Source: Cycloclasticus sp. symbiont of Poecilosclerida sp. M (GTDB lineage: Bacteria > Pseudomonadota > Gammaproteobacteria > Methylococcales > Cycloclasticaceae). From it: a stretch of DNA of 64,000 bases. This document shows, piece by piece, positions 17,273 to 26,695 of this stretch. Each line of letters starts with the position of its first letter. Within the stretch, counting starts at the first letter, position 1. The notes under the pieces were generated by a model. The model saw only the letters and a program-made list of their open reading frames with translations. It ran no database searches and was not told the DNA's origin. The stretch spans positions 1-64,000 of the forward strand of contig LWTN01000243.1 in NCBI GenBank assembly GCA_002101225.1, written 5' to 3'. The translations under genes were made by a program, and so were the position numbers.

Positions 17273-18940
17273 TTAACCCGCGAGCTTTTTATATTTAAGT
17301 CGCCTTGGCCGGTCAGCTTCAGCACCCAGTCGCCGTTTCAAATCGACTTCATAATCTTCATAGTTACCTTCAAACCAAACCACTTTACTGCCGCCCTCAA
17401 ACGCGAGCATATGGGTGGCAATTCGATCTAAGAACCAGCGATCATGCGAGATAACGACCACACAACCGGGAAAGCTAAGTAGGGCTTCTTCTAACGCACG
17501 CAGTGTTTCAATGTCCAAGTCATTCGTTGGTTCATCAAGCAACAAAACGTTACCGCCTTCTTTTAATACTTTGGCGAGGTGCACACGGTTGCGTTCGCCA
17601 CCTGATAGGTCGCCCATTTTCTTTTGTTGCTCAGACCCTTTGAAGTTAAAACGGCCAACGTAGGCGCGAGAAGGCGTTTCGTAGGTGCCAACAGTTATTA
17701 CATCGCTGCCTTGAGAAATTTCTTCAAAAACGGTTTTATTGTCATCTAAACTGTCGCGTGATTGGTCCACATAGGCGAGCCTAACCGTCTCACCTATTTT
17801 TATTTCGCCAGCACTAGCTTCTTCCATGCTACCCATCATTTTGAATAGGGTGGATTTACCCGCGCCGTTTGCGCCGATAATGCCGACGATACCGCCTTGA
17901 GGAAGGTTGAAATTAATATCGTCAAACAACACACGATCGCCAAAGGCTTTACTGGCGTTAACGGCTTCGATAACCGAATCGCCTAGACGTGGCCCGGGGG
18001 GGATGTAAATCTCTTGGGTTTCACTGCGTTTTTGGAAGTCTTTAGATTGAAGCTCATCAAACTGCGCCATTCGCGCTTTGCTTTTGGCATGACGACCTTT
18101 TGGGTTTGAACGCACCCATTCTAATTCTTTTTTGATTGAACGCTTGTGTGAGGCTTCAGCTTTCTGTTCTTGTTCGAGTCGAGCGTCTTTTTGTTCCAGC
18201 CACGATGAGTAGTTGCCTTCCCAAGGAATGCCACGTCCTCGGTCGAGTTCTAAAATCCAGCCAGCTACGTTATCTAAGAAATAACGGTCATGCGTAACAG
18301 CGACAACAGTGCCGGTAAAGTCGTGTAAAAAGCGCTCTAACCAAGCGACAGATTCGGCATCCAAATGGTTAGTTGGTTCATCCAAAAGTAACATGTCGGG
18401 TTTTGAAAGTAATAACTTACACAAAGCGATACGGCGTTTTTCACCGCCAGATAGTTTGCTTACATCGGCATCCCAAGGCGGTAAGCGCAAAGCGTCAGCG
18501 GCTATTTCCATGGTGCGATCAGTGTCGTGCCCATCGCCGGCTTGTAGGATGTTTTCTAACTCGGCTTGTTTTTTGGCTAAGGCATCAAAGTCAGCATCAG
18601 GTTCAGCGTAGGCTGCGTAAACGGCGTCTAATTCGGCTTGAGCGGATGTAATATCTCCTAAGGCATCTTCTATATTTCCGCGCACGTCTTTGCTCTCATC
18701 TAACTGAGGTTCTTGTGATAGATAACCAATTTTTATACCTGCTTGTGGGCGCGCTTCACCTTCGATTTCGGTGTCTAAGCCGGCCATAATTTTAAGCAAA
18801 GTAGATTTACCCGAGCCATTCAAACCCAATACGCCGATTTTCGCGCCGGGGAAAAAGGACAATGAAATATCGGTAAGGATTTGGCGTTTAGGTGGTACAA
18901 CCTTGCTAACGCGGTTCATGGTGTAAATGTATTGAGCCAT
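17273..18940 (-). CDS. ettA: Energy-dependent translational throttle protein (ABC-F ATPase)
   Basis: EttA binds the ribosomal E site and gates the first elongation step according to ATP/ADP ratio. Two ABC domains are visible: Walker [10 protein letters not shown] and GANGAGKST, signatures LSGGEKRR and LSGGERNR, Walker [12 protein letters not shown] and [11 protein letters not shown]. The arm and linker region [19 protein letters not shown] sits between them. No membrane segment is present, as expected for ABC-F. The 555-aa length is exact for EttA. It is the first gene of a minus-strand group with the HupE-like gene. Confidence 0.97.
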   Translation of the reverse strand: MAQYIYTMNRVSKVVPPKRQILTDISLSFFPGAKIGVLGLNGSGKSTLLKIMAGLDTEIEGEARPQAGIKIGYLSQEPQLDESKDVRGNIEDALGDITSAQAELDAVYAAYAEPDADFDALAKKQAELENILQAGDGHDTDRTMEIAADALRLPPWDADVSKLSGGEKRRIALCKLLLSKPDMLLLDEPTNHLDAESVAWLERFLHDFTGTVVAVTHDRYFLDNVAGWILELDRGRGIPWEGNYSSWLEQKDARLEQEQKAEASHKRSIKKELEWVRSNPKGRHAKSKARMAQFDELQSKDFQKRSETQEIYIPPGPRLGDSVIEAVNASKAFGDRVLFDDINFNLPQGGIVGIIGANGAGKSTLFKMMGSMEEASAGEIKIGETVRLAYVDQSRDSLDDNKTVFEEISQGSDVITVGTYETPSRAYVGRFNFKGSEQQKKMGDLSGGERNRVHLAKVLKEGGNVLLLDEPTNDLDIETLRALEEALLSFPGCVVVISHDRWFLDRIATHMLAFEGGSKVVWFEGNYEDYEVDLKRRLGAEADRPRRLKYKKLAG

Positions 18941-19046
18941 TGCTATATGTTCGATTAATTAGGGTGGCGCTTAGTATTACCGAGAGGGGTTTAATTTAAC
19001 AGAGCAACTTGTGCTTTTATCTTAAAAAATAGCGTTTAAAGCGCTA

Positions 19047-19052
19047 TATAAT
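19047..19052 (+). promoter_or_regulatory. Candidate -10 box for glyA
   Basis: A perfect TATAAT lies 55 nt before the glyA start, overlapping the end of an AGCG-TTTAAAG-CGCT inverted repeat at 19031-19045. The -35 region is only A-rich, so the promoter would be weak or activator-dependent. The inverted repeat could be an operator. Confidence 0.4.
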
Positions 19053-19107
19053 GTAAAATCACCAGCCTTACCAATATGGCAATTCAGAAAAAGCACGGGA
19101 TAGAAAA

Positions 19108-20367
19108 ATGTATAACAAAAGCATGAAAATTGAAGGGTTTGACGACGAACTTTGGGCGTCAATTCAACAAGAAGAACAACGTCAAGAAGATCACATTGAG
19201 TTGATTGCATCAGAAAATTACGCAAGCCCACGTGTGATGCAAGCACAAGGTTCTATGCTGACCAATAAATACGCAGAAGGCTACCCAGGTAAACGCTATT
19301 ACGGCGGCTGTGAGTACGTAGATATTGCTGAACAGTTGGCGATTGATAGGGTTAAAGAATTGTTTGGTGCGGATTATGCGAACGTCCAGCCCCATGCGGG
19401 TTCGCAAGCCAATGCGGCGGTTTATTTTGCGCTGCTACAAGCGGGCGATACGATTTTAGGCATGAGCTTGGCGCACGGCGGCCACCTGACCCATGGTGCA
19501 AAGGTTAACTTTTCTGGCAAGTTATTTAATGCCGTTCAGTACGGTTTAAATGATGCGACGGGCGAAGTGGATTACGACGAAGTTCAAGCCTTAGCTAACG
19601 AGCACAAACCAAAAATGATTGTGGCAGGTTTTTCTGCCTATTCTCGCGTCATGGATTGGCAGAAATTCCGTGATATTGCCAATTCTGTTGGTGCTTACTT
19701 GTTTGTCGATATGGCCCACGTAGCCGGTTTAGTCGCAGCGGGCGAATACCCAAGCCCAGTAAATATTGCCGACGTAACCACATCAACGACACATAAAACT
19801 TTACGCGGTCCACGTGGTGGTTTGATTTTGGCAAAGTCGAACTCTGAGATTGAAAAAAAATTAAACTCAATGGTTTTCCCGGGTACGCAGGGCGGCCCAT
19901 TAATGCACGTGATTGCTGCGAAGGCTGTAGCGTTTAAAGAAGCGCTATCGCCTGAATTCACGAGGTACCAAAAACAAGTAAAAGTAAACGCGAGTGCAAT
20001 GGCTGATACGTTTATTGCACGTGGCTACAACATTGTTTCTGGCGGTACAGATAACCATTTATTTTTAGTTGATTTAATCGACAAAGGCCTAACCGGCAAA
20101 GCGGCAGAAGCGGCGTTGGAAGAGGCGAATATCACGACCAACAAAAACTCTGTGCCGAATGACCCGCAATCACCTTTTGTTACTAGTGGTATTCGTTTGG
20201 GTGCTCCGGCTATCACAACGCGTGGTTTTAGCGAGCAAGACAGTAAAGACCTAGCGGGTTGGATATGCGATATTTTGGATGATATTGAAAACACGAGCGT
20301 TCAGCAAACTGTTAAACAAAACGTATTGGCTATTTGTGAAAGATTGCCAGTATACGCGGAGGCCTAA
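19108..20367 (+). CDS. glyA: Serine hydroxymethyltransferase
   Basis: GlyA converts serine and THF into glycine and methylene-THF, using pyridoxal phosphate. The Schiff-base lysine is in [15 protein letters not shown]. Other family segments are [32 protein letters not shown] and [14 protein letters not shown]. The 419-aa length is typical. ATG at 19108 is preceded by GGGATAGAAAA; an internal ATG at 19123 ([10 protein letters not shown]) is possible. It leads the glyA-nrdR-ribD-ribE group, with nrdR 21 nt downstream. Confidence 0.97.
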   Translation: MYNKSMKIEGFDDELWASIQQEEQRQEDHIELIASENYASPRVMQAQGSMLTNKYAEGYPGKRYYGGCEYVDIAEQLAIDRVKELFGADYANVQPHAGSQANAAVYFALLQAGDTILGMSLAHGGHLTHGAKVNFSGKLFNAVQYGLNDATGEVDYDEVQALANEHKPKMIVAGFSAYSRVMDWQKFRDIANSVGAYLFVDMAHVAGLVAAGEYPSPVNIADVTTSTTHKTLRGPRGGLILAKSNSEIEKKLNSMVFPGTQGGPLMHVIAAKAVAFKEALSPEFTRYQKQVKVNASAMADTFIARGYNIVSGGTDNHLFLVDLIDKGLTGKAAEAALEEANITTNKNSVPNDPQSPFVTSGIRLGAPAITTRGFSEQDSKDLAGWICDILDDIENTSVQQTVKQNVLAICERLPVYAEA

Positions 20368-20388
20368 ACTTAGGCCTTCATCCGTAAG

Positions 20389-20892
20389 ATGTATTGCCCT
20401 TTTTGCAGCGAAAAAGATACGCGCGTTATTGATTCACGCTTATCTGGCGAGGGTGATAGCGTTCGCCGCCGCCGTGAGTGCGTGGCGTGCAAAGAGCGTT
20501 TTACGACCTTTGAAACAGCAGAGCTTAACCTCCCTAGAGTGATTAAGAGCACGGGCGTTCGTGAGCCTTTTTGGGAAGAAAAGCTAAATGCAGGCGTGTT
20601 ACGCGCGCTTGAAAAAAGGCCGGTCGAAAGTGACGCAATCGACGCCGCAATCAGCCGCATCAAAAAATCTTTGTTATCAATGGGCGAACGTGAGGTGTCT
20701 TCCTTAAAAATAGGGGAGCTGGTGATGGACGAGTTGCAAAACCTCGACCATGTCGCCTACGTTCGGTTTGCTTCAGTGTATAAAAGTTTCAAAGATATTA
20801 AAGAGTTTAAGCAAGTGATTGATGCGTTAGAGAAAGGGGGTTCAAGCGAAGAAGTAAAAAACTCTTTAGTGAATAAACCCAACAAAGCTTAA
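20389..20892 (+). CDS. nrdR: Transcriptional repressor NrdR
   Basis: NrdR represses ribonucleotide reductase genes in response to dATP/ATP. The zinc ribbon is complete: Cys3, Cys6, Cys31 and Cys34 (MYCPFC and RRRECVAC). The ATP-cone follows, with [18 protein letters not shown] and later [17 protein letters not shown]. The product has 167 aa, slightly longer than the usual ~150 because of a polar C-terminal tail. The nrdR-ribD-ribE order is common in gammaproteobacteria. Confidence 0.96.
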   Translation: MYCPFCSEKDTRVIDSRLSGEGDSVRRRRECVACKERFTTFETAELNLPRVIKSTGVREPFWEEKLNAGVLRALEKRPVESDAIDAAISRIKKSLLSMGEREVSSLKIGELVMDELQNLDHVAYVRFASVYKSFKDIKEFKQVIDALEKGGSSEEVKNSLVNKPNKA

Positions 20893-20895
20893 GCG

Positions 20896-22023
20896 ATGTC
20901 ATTTACAGAGGATGATAAGCGGTTTATGGAGCTGGCTTTAGCGCTAGCGGAGAAAGGCCGCTACACAACTCAACCAAATCCCATGGTCGGTTGTGTGCTG
21001 GTAAAAAACGATACTCTTATCGGGCAAGGCTATCACGAAAAAGCAGCTGGCCCACACGCAGAGATTAATGCAATTACGCAAGCCACCGAAAACACCCAAG
21101 GCGCTATAGCTTACGTAAGCTTGGAACCGTGTAGTCATACAGGCAAGACACCACCCTGTGTAAATGCGTTGATTAAAGCGGGTGTCTCAAAAGTAATCGT
21201 GGCGCTGCAAGACCCGAACCCGCTGGTTGCAGGCCAAGGGATTAGTGCGCTAAAAGAGGCTGGAATATCTGTGTTAGTCGGCTTATTACAGGAACAAGCT
21301 GCGGCATTGAATAAAGGCTTTTTGCAACGCATGAGAACGGGTAATCCGCGTGTGCTCAGCAAGATTGCTATGAGCCTTGATGGGCGAACAGCCATGGCAT
21401 CTGGAGAAAGCAAATGGATAACAGGTGAGGCCGCGCGCGAAGATGTTCATCGCTTGCGTGCCCAAAGTGGGGCGGTGTTGACGGGCATTGGTACGGTTCT
21501 AGAAGACAACCCACAGCTGACCGTTCGTAAAGGAATTGACCCTTTGGCTGACCTGCAGCCACTTCGCGTGGTATTGGATTCTAAGTTGCAAACGCCCGTC
21601 GGCTCGAGTTTGACGGGAGGGGCAGGTTCTTGCGTTATTTTGACGTGCAGCCAAGATGTAGAGAAGAAATTCGCGCTTGAGAGAACGGGGTTTGTTGTTG
21701 TCGTATTGCCCGTTGATAGCAACAATAAACTCTGTCTACAGGCTGTAATGGACTGGTTAGGCGAACAAGAAATTAATGACGTGATGGTTGAGGCAGGCAG
21801 TAAACTGAATGGCGCGTTGTTACAAGCCGGGTTAATTGATGAGCTTATCGTCTATCTCGCGCCCGCTATTTTAGGCGATGCGTCGAGGGGTGCGTTTAAT
21901 TTACCGGATGTTTTGGCCTTATCAGATAAGGTTGAATTGGACTTTAAGGGCGTTTCCACCCTAGGCGATGATTTGAAATTACACTACGGTGTTGTAAAAC
22001 GGAAAAAGGAAACAGGGGTTTAA
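20896..22023 (+). CDS. ribD: Bifunctional riboflavin biosynthesis deaminase/reductase
   Basis: RibD deaminates and then reduces the pyrimidine intermediate made from GTP in riboflavin synthesis. The N-terminal CMP/dCMP-deaminase-type domain shows HAEINA near residue 54 and EPCSHTGKTPPC as zinc site. The reductase domain starts near residue 150 with VLSKIAMSLDGRTAMASGESKWITG. The 375-aa length fits. It begins 3 nt after nrdR and its TAA directly abuts the GTG of ribE, so the genes are translationally coupled. Confidence 0.97.
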   Translation: MSFTEDDKRFMELALALAEKGRYTTQPNPMVGCVLVKNDTLIGQGYHEKAAGPHAEINAITQATENTQGAIAYVSLEPCSHTGKTPPCVNALIKAGVSKVIVALQDPNPLVAGQGISALKEAGISVLVGLLQEQAAALNKGFLQRMRTGNPRVLSKIAMSLDGRTAMASGESKWITGEAAREDVHRLRAQSGAVLTGIGTVLEDNPQLTVRKGIDPLADLQPLRVVLDSKLQTPVGSSLTGGAGSCVILTCSQDVEKKFALERTGFVVVVLPVDSNNKLCLQAVMDWLGEQEINDVMVEAGSKLNGALLQAGLIDELIVYLAPAILGDASRGAFNLPDVLALSDKVELDFKGVSTLGDDLKLHYGVVKRKKETGV

Positions 22024-22674
22024 GTGTTTACAGGCATCATTCAAGCGATTGGAGAAATTGCACAAGTTGAGCAGCGGCAAGGTGACGTGCGGCTAACGGT
22101 TGCAACGGCTGATTTAGACCTGAGCGATGCGCAGTTGGGCGATAGCATAGCAGTTAATGGCGTTTGTTTAACGGCCATTATTTTAAATGAGAAACAGTTT
22201 GTAGCCGATGTGTCGGTGGAAACTTTAACTGCAACCACGATGGGTGATATACAAGTCGGAACCCAGGTCAATCTTGAGTGCGCGTTGCAAGCGCAGACAC
22301 GCTTGGGCGGGCATATGGTCAGTGGCCATGTGGATGGTGTGGGTGAAGTGTTAGAGCGTAAAGTTGATGCCAGGTCCGTGCGGTTCACTTTTGCTATGCC
22401 AAAAGAGTTGGCGCGCTACGTGGCGCAAAAAGGCTCTATTTGTATTGATGGAATCAGTCTAACGGTAAACAGTGTTGATGACGCGTCGTTCTCGGTAAAC
22501 ATAGTGCCGCATACACTGGAGATGACAACGCTCGGTAAACGAAACGTTGGCGATGCAGTTAACCTTGAAGTGGATGTTATCGCCCGTTATATAGAAAGAC
22601 TGATGATCGGTGGTGAAGGTAGTACGTCTACGGTGGATTATAAAACCTTATTAAAAGACAGTGGATTCAAATAA
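22024..22674 (+). CDS. ribE: Riboflavin synthase, alpha subunit
   Basis: It dismutates two 6,7-dimethyl-8-ribityllumazine molecules into riboflavin and the pyrimidine precursor. Two homologous lumazine-binding repeats are visible: the first opens with FTGIIQAIGEI and the second with LGGHMVSGHVDGVGEV. Conserved SIAVNGVCLT and CIDGISLTVN occur at equivalent places in the two halves. The start is GTG at 22024, directly after the ribD stop. The 216-aa size is normal. Confidence 0.96.
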   Translation: MFTGIIQAIGEIAQVEQRQGDVRLTVATADLDLSDAQLGDSIAVNGVCLTAIILNEKQFVADVSVETLTATTMGDIQVGTQVNLECALQAQTRLGGHMVSGHVDGVGEVLERKVDARSVRFTFAMPKELARYVAQKGSICIDGISLTVNSVDDASFSVNIVPHTLEMTTLGKRNVGDAVNLEVDVIARYIERLMIGGEGSTSTVDYKTLLKDSGFK

Positions 22675-22738
22675 GCTCTGATTAACGGCGTGCGATGTCG
22701 TGCTGATAGTTCCAGTCAAGCTTTGGAATCGGCTACAA

Positions 22739-22744
22739 TACCGC
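22739..22744 (+). promoter_or_regulatory. Candidate -10 box ahead of ribBX
   Basis: The 95-nt gap before ribBX contains CGGCTACAATACCG, a good -10 (TACAAT, ~22735-22740 region) about 30 nt from the start codon, with no strong -35 partner. The gap is too short for an FMN riboswitch and none of its conserved elements is visible. Confidence 0.35.
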
Positions 22745-22769
22745 ACTTAAAACCCAATAAAAACGTGTT

Positions 22770-23873
22770 ATGGATAGTATTGAAGAAATTATAGAAGATC
22801 TTCGTCAAGGCAAAATTGTCGTGATTATGGATGACGAAGACCGCGAAAATGAAGGTGATCTTTTGATGGTCGCCGAACACGTTCGTCCACAAGATATTAA
22901 TTTTATGGCGCGTTATGGTCGCGGTCTCATTTGTTTAACTTTAACACGTGAGCGCTGTCAACAATTGCGCTTGCCCTTGATGGTGAACGATAACCAAGCG
23001 GCTTTCTCGACTAACTTCACTATTTCAATTGAAGCGGCCGAAGGCGTGACGACGGGCATTTCTGCTGGTGATAGAGCTAAAACAGTTTTGGCGGCGACTA
23101 ACCCTAATGCAGAGGCGACTGACCTTGTTCAGCCAGGCCACATTTTTCCCTTAATGGCACAACCCGGTGGTGTTCTGGCGCGTTCAGGGCATACCGAAGC
23201 GGGTTGTGACTTGGCGCGTTTGGCGGGCTCTGAGGCGGCCGCGGTGATTGTTGAGATTCTAAACGAAGACGGAACAATGGCTAGACGCGATGATCTAAAA
23301 GCGTTTGCGCAGGAACACGATTTAAAGATCGGTACGATTGCGGATTTAATCCACTATCGCATTCAGAATGAAAAAACTATAGAAGAGGTGAGTAGCTGTA
23401 GCTACCCAACAGAGTTTGGTGACTTTCGTTTACACGCGTTTCAAGATCAAATCGATAACAAACTGCATTTGGCGCTAACGCTGGGTGAGGTTGATACCGA
23501 GGAGCCTGTGTTGGTTCGAGTGAATGCGAAAAACACACTGGCAGATTTATTGAACGGGACGGGCGATGATCGTTTTCCGTTGAAAGCTGCCATGCAGAAA
23601 ATAGCAGAAGAAGGGCGCGGCGCGCTCATTATCATCCGTGATCAAGAAGACAATCAATCGTTGGCAGAACACATTCACCAACAAGCATTAAAAGAAAATG
23701 GGGTGGCTGCTGCACAAGCGCCGCATGAAATTGACCCGCGAATCGTAGGCGTCGGTTGTCAAATATTATCCGAGCTGGGTATTAAGAAACTTAAGTTATT
23801 AGGCTCTGCGGTTCACTACACAGGGCTTGCGGGTTTTGATATTGAAATTACCGGGCATGTTTCGTTAGACTAG
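22770..23873 (+). CDS. ribB: 3,4-dihydroxy-2-butanone 4-phosphate synthase fused to a degenerate GTP cyclohydrolase II domain
   Basis: The N-terminal half (to about residue 205) is a complete RibB: DDEDRENEGDL, the RSGHTEAGCDLARLAG motif and the conserved ILNEDGTMARRDDL. It makes the four-carbon unit of riboflavin from ribulose 5-phosphate. The C-terminal half has the length and end of a GTP cyclohydrolase II, but the three zinc cysteines (normally near GDVFGSxxCDC) are absent; the stretch here is NGTGDDRFPLKAAM. This is the RibBX type known in proteobacteria, so GTP cyclohydrolase activity must come from elsewhere. Confidence 0.93.
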   Translation: MDSIEEIIEDLRQGKIVVIMDDEDRENEGDLLMVAEHVRPQDINFMARYGRGLICLTLTRERCQQLRLPLMVNDNQAAFSTNFTISIEAAEGVTTGISAGDRAKTVLAATNPNAEATDLVQPGHIFPLMAQPGGVLARSGHTEAGCDLARLAGSEAAAVIVEILNEDGTMARRDDLKAFAQEHDLKIGTIADLIHYRIQNEKTIEEVSSCSYPTEFGDFRLHAFQDQIDNKLHLALTLGEVDTEEPVLVRVNAKNTLADLLNGTGDDRFPLKAAMQKIAEEGRGALIIIRDQEDNQSLAEHIHQQALKENGVAAAQAPHEIDPRIVGVGCQILSELGIKKLKLLGSAVHYTGLAGFDIEITGHVSLD

Positions 23874-23920
23874 GTTTATACGGAAACAATTTTAAACAAT
23901 AAAATTAATGGCATAAAAAA

Positions 23921-24394
23921 ATGGCAAAAACATTTGAAGGAAACATGGTAGGGCGCGATGGACGATATTGTCTATTGGTTGCGCGCTTTAATAGCTTTAT
24001 TGTTGAGCAGCTTGAGTCTGGTGCGCTAGATACGCTGGTTCGTCATGGCGTGGGCAGACAAAATATTGATATAGTGCGTGTGCCAGGTGCGTTTGAAATG
24101 CCCTTAGCGGCACAAAAAATAGCGGCTAAGAATGAATACGACGCCATTGTTGGTCTGGGCGCTGTAATCCGTGGCGGCACCCCGCACTTTGAGTACGTTT
24201 CAGGTGAGGTGACTGAAGGGTTGGCGACAGTTTCTTTGCAAGCTGGATTGCCAATAGCATTCGGCGTGCTGACCGTTGATTCAATCGAGCAAGCTATTGA
24301 AAGGGCGGGTACTAAAGCGGGCAATAAAGGCGCTGAGGCCGCCTTGTCTGCAATCGAAATGGTCGATTTACTTAAGGTGCTAGATAGCGAATGA
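23921..24394 (+). CDS. ribH: 6,7-dimethyl-8-ribityllumazine synthase
   Basis: RibH condenses the pyrimidine with the butanone phosphate in the next-to-last riboflavin step, forming icosahedral or decameric shells. Motifs: [10 protein letters not shown] near residue 24, [11 protein letters not shown], and [14 protein letters not shown] with the catalytic His. The 157-aa length is typical. It follows ribBX by 47 nt and precedes nusB, the conserved ribH-nusB-thiL order. Confidence 0.97.
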   Translation: MAKTFEGNMVGRDGRYCLLVARFNSFIVEQLESGALDTLVRHGVGRQNIDIVRVPGAFEMPLAAQKIAAKNEYDAIVGLGAVIRGGTPHFEYVSGEVTEGLATVSLQAGLPIAFGVLTVDSIEQAIERAGTKAGNKGAEAALSAIEMVDLLKVLDSE

Positions 24395-24404
24395 GCCTAG
24401 ATTT

Positions 24405-24953
24405 ATGAGTTCACCTAAAAGTGGTGCGCGACACGTTGCGCTGCAAGCTTTGTATCAGTGGCAGATGACCGGTGATAATTTACAAGACATTCAGAATCAA
24501 TTTGAAGAGAGTGCAGAGAGCGGTGCTTTCCATAAAAATTATTTCAAAAGCTTGTTATTTGGCGTGGTCGAGAAACTCAGTGAGTTGGATGAAATAATCA
24601 GTCAGTTTACCGATCGTGAATTAGAAAAGATTGACCCAATCGAGAAGGCCGTTTTAAGGTTAGGTACGTTCGAGATGCTGTGTAAGCAGGAAGTTCCTTT
24701 TCGTGTTGTTATCAATGAGTCAGTAGATTTGGCTAAGCGATTTGGTTCAGAAAAAAGTCACGCTTACGTGAACAGCATTTTGGATAAGGTCGCGTATAAA
24801 ACACGCCCGTTAGAAATGCCGAAAGCCAAACGAAAAAAAGCACAATCTAAAAAAGTCAGGAAGGTTGTCGTACGAAAAGTAGGGGCGGCTAAGCGCTCAG
24901 CTAAAAAGCCAACGGTACGCATTACTAAAGCGCCTTCAAAGAAGACGTTCTAG
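24405..24953 (+). CDS. nusB: Transcription antitermination factor NusB with basic C-terminal extension
   Basis: NusB binds boxA RNA with NusE (S10) in rRNA antitermination. The core, about residues 1-137, is normal: ARHVALQALYQWQMTG, then EKAVLRLGTFEML and VINESVDLAKRFGSEKSHAYVNSILDK. It is followed by some 45 residues made mostly of Lys, Arg, Ala and Val (PKAKRKKAQSKKVRKVVVRK and onward), like a histone H1 or ribosomal-protein tail. Usual NusB proteins end at ~140 aa. The tail remains in frame with sensible codons, so it seems genuine. Confidence 0.94.
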   Translation: MSSPKSGARHVALQALYQWQMTGDNLQDIQNQFEESAESGAFHKNYFKSLLFGVVEKLSELDEIISQFTDRELEKIDPIEKAVLRLGTFEMLCKQEVPFRVVINESVDLAKRFGSEKSHAYVNSILDKVAYKTRPLEMPKAKRKKAQSKKVRKVVVRKVGAAKRSAKKPTVRITKAPSKKTF

Positions 24954-24966
24954 ACGGGGCGGTGTT

Positions 24967-25923
24967 ATGTCGTTGTCTGAATTTCAAATCATAAAAAAGT
25001 TCTTCACTTCGTGCTTTAGTGCGGCTGTGCCTGCAAAGCTGGGCATAGGGGATGACTGCGCGTTAATTGACGTGCCACCAGAGATGCATGTCGCGGTTAG
25101 TACGGATACATTGGTCGAAGGCGTACACTTTTTAGAAAACAGCGACCCGTATTTATTAGGTCATAAAGCCCTTGCTGTTAACTTGAGTGATTTAGCCGCA
25201 ATGGGCGCAAAGCCTGCGTGGGTTTCTATGGCGCTAACGATACCAAAGGTTGATGAAAAATGGTTGTCGGCTTTTAGTGATGGCTTTTTTCAATTAGCGC
25301 AGAAATACAAAATTCAGCTCATCGGGGGTGATACTACCCGAGGGCCTTTAGCGATTAGCTTAACGGTTATGGGTTTGTTGCCGAGTGGCAAAGGCCTTAA
25401 ACGATCGGGCGCGAAAATTGGCGATGGCGTGTACGTTACTGGAAAGATGGGCAGTGCAGGGCTGGGTTTAAAGAAGGCTGTAGCGAACAGTGTAAACCCG
25501 AGTGATGTCGATTTGATGCGTTATTTACAGCCGGAGCCGTGTGTTGATGCTGGCTTGAACTTACTTGGAAAAGCGACCTCGTGCATCGATGTCTCAGATG
25601 GTTTGGCTGCGGATTTAAGTCATATTCTTAAGGCGAGTAAAGTCGGAGCAATCCTAGAGCACGCGAGCTTACCGATGAGCTTAAGTGTTAAGGAGAATAT
25701 TGAAATGAGGGGTGATTGGCAGTGGCCGTATTCAAGTGGTGATGATTACCAGTTATGTTTCACAATGCCGGAGACGCTAGAAAGCTGCTTCAACACAAGT
25801 GCTTGGGATGAAATAGAAAACCCGATTAGAATTGGTCGTGTTGTGGCAGAGCCAGGTTTAGTGTTGCAATATAATGGTGAGCAAGTTGTCTATTCAAGTG
25901 GAGGGTATGAACATTTCAAGTAA
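24967..25923 (+). CDS. thiL: Thiamine-monophosphate kinase
   Basis: ThiL phosphorylates thiamine monophosphate to the active cofactor thiamine diphosphate. Family signs are GIGDDCALIDVP near residue 28, STDTLVEGVHFL, NLSDLAAMGAKP and the Gly-rich GGDTTRGP. The 318-aa length is standard. The gene overlaps the start of pgpA by 17 nt, and follows nusB closely, matching the gammaproteobacterial nusB-thiL-pgpA order. Confidence 0.96.
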   Translation: MSLSEFQIIKKFFTSCFSAAVPAKLGIGDDCALIDVPPEMHVAVSTDTLVEGVHFLENSDPYLLGHKALAVNLSDLAAMGAKPAWVSMALTIPKVDEKWLSAFSDGFFQLAQKYKIQLIGGDTTRGPLAISLTVMGLLPSGKGLKRSGAKIGDGVYVTGKMGSAGLGLKKAVANSVNPSDVDLMRYLQPEPCVDAGLNLLGKATSCIDVSDGLAADLSHILKASKVGAILEHASLPMSLSVKENIEMRGDWQWPYSSGDDYQLCFTMPETLESCFNTSAWDEIENPIRIGRVVAEPGLVLQYNGEQVVYSSGGYEHFK

Positions 25924-26398
25924 CGTTAAAACGCCGACGCTAAAACAATTGATGAAGAACCCCGTGCACTTTTTAGCCTTTGGCTTCGGCTCTGGTTTGA
26001 GTCCTAAAGCGCCAGGCACTATGGGTACGCTGGTGGCGATACCTATTTACTGCGTGATGGCGCAGCTTTCGCCGACTTTGTATATGGTCTTGTTGGCGGG
26101 TATCGTGGCGGCAGGTTTTTGGTTGTGTGGAAAAACGGCACAAGACATCGGTGTGCGCGATCACGGGGGAATTGTTTGGGATGAAATTGCGGGTTTATTG
26201 CTAACGCTAGCGTGGGTATCGCCCAGCTGGCAAAACATAGCTATAGGTTTTATATTCTTCAGATTCTTCGATATCGTTAAACCATGGCCCATTAGTTGGT
26301 TGGATAGAGAGTTAAAAGGCGGTACGGGCATTATGGTAGATGACCTCGTTGCAGGGCTTTTTGCTGCTGCTTGTTTGTATTTAACGCAACTTGTCTAG
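25907..26398 (+). CDS. pgpA: Phosphatidylglycerophosphatase A
   Basis: PgpA dephosphorylates phosphatidylglycerophosphate in the inner membrane. Motifs FGSGLSPKAPGTMGTL and GIVWDEIAGLLLT are typical, as are three to four membrane helices. The track starts at 25874; ATG at 25907 (MNISSNVKTPTLKQ) follows GGAGGGT closely and gives 163 aa, the normal length, so it is preferred. It overlaps thiL, which implies translational coupling. It ends the rib-nus-thi group. Confidence 0.93.
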   Translation: MNISSNVKTPTLKQLMKNPVHFLAFGFGSGLSPKAPGTMGTLVAIPIYCVMAQLSPTLYMVLLAGIVAAGFWLCGKTAQDIGVRDHGGIVWDEIAGLLLTLAWVSPSWQNIAIGFIFFRFFDIVKPWPISWLDRELKGGTGIMVDDLVAGLFAAACLYLTQLV

Positions 26399-26443
26399 TA
26401 AAAAAATTGGCACATAAATACACAGATATTTAATTATTTTTGA

Positions 26444-26472
26444 TTGTCAAATAGCTTCAACTCTAGTATTAT
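26444..26472 (+). promoter_or_regulatory. Strong sigma70 promoter of the initiator-tRNA/nusA operon
   Basis: TTGTCA (26444-26449) and TATTAT (26467-26472) are separated by 17 nt, placing transcription start near 26479, about ten bases before the tRNA. This is the obvious promoter for the tRNA and, by read-through, for the downstream translation operon. Confidence 0.75.
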
Positions 26473-26488
26473 TTCGTCTCTTAACGGA

Positions 26489-26565
<77 letters not shown>

Positions 26566-26644
26566 ACGTCTTTATTTTGCTGCCCCAGTTGGGGTATTTT
26601 TATTTAAACCGACCAAGTTTAATTACGCAGTTCGGTTATAGATA

Positions 26645-26664
26645 GGGCCATAGGCCCTTTTTTT
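26645..26664 (+). terminator. Leader terminator/attenuator between tRNA-fMet and rimP
   Basis: GGGCC-ATA-GGCCC followed by seven T forms a compact intrinsic terminator 31 nt before rimP. A weaker CCCC-AGTT-GGGG hairpin with a T-rich tail lies just after the tRNA (26582-26600). Read-through must occur for the operon to be expressed from the tRNA promoter, so these may act as an attenuator influenced by Nus factors. Confidence 0.75.
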
Positions 26665-26695
26665 GTATTTAAAATTTATTTGGATGAATGACTAA

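Noticed and set aside
22675-22769. FMN riboswitch before ribBX
   Set aside because: The gap is only 95 nt and none of the conserved FMN aptamer segments is seen.
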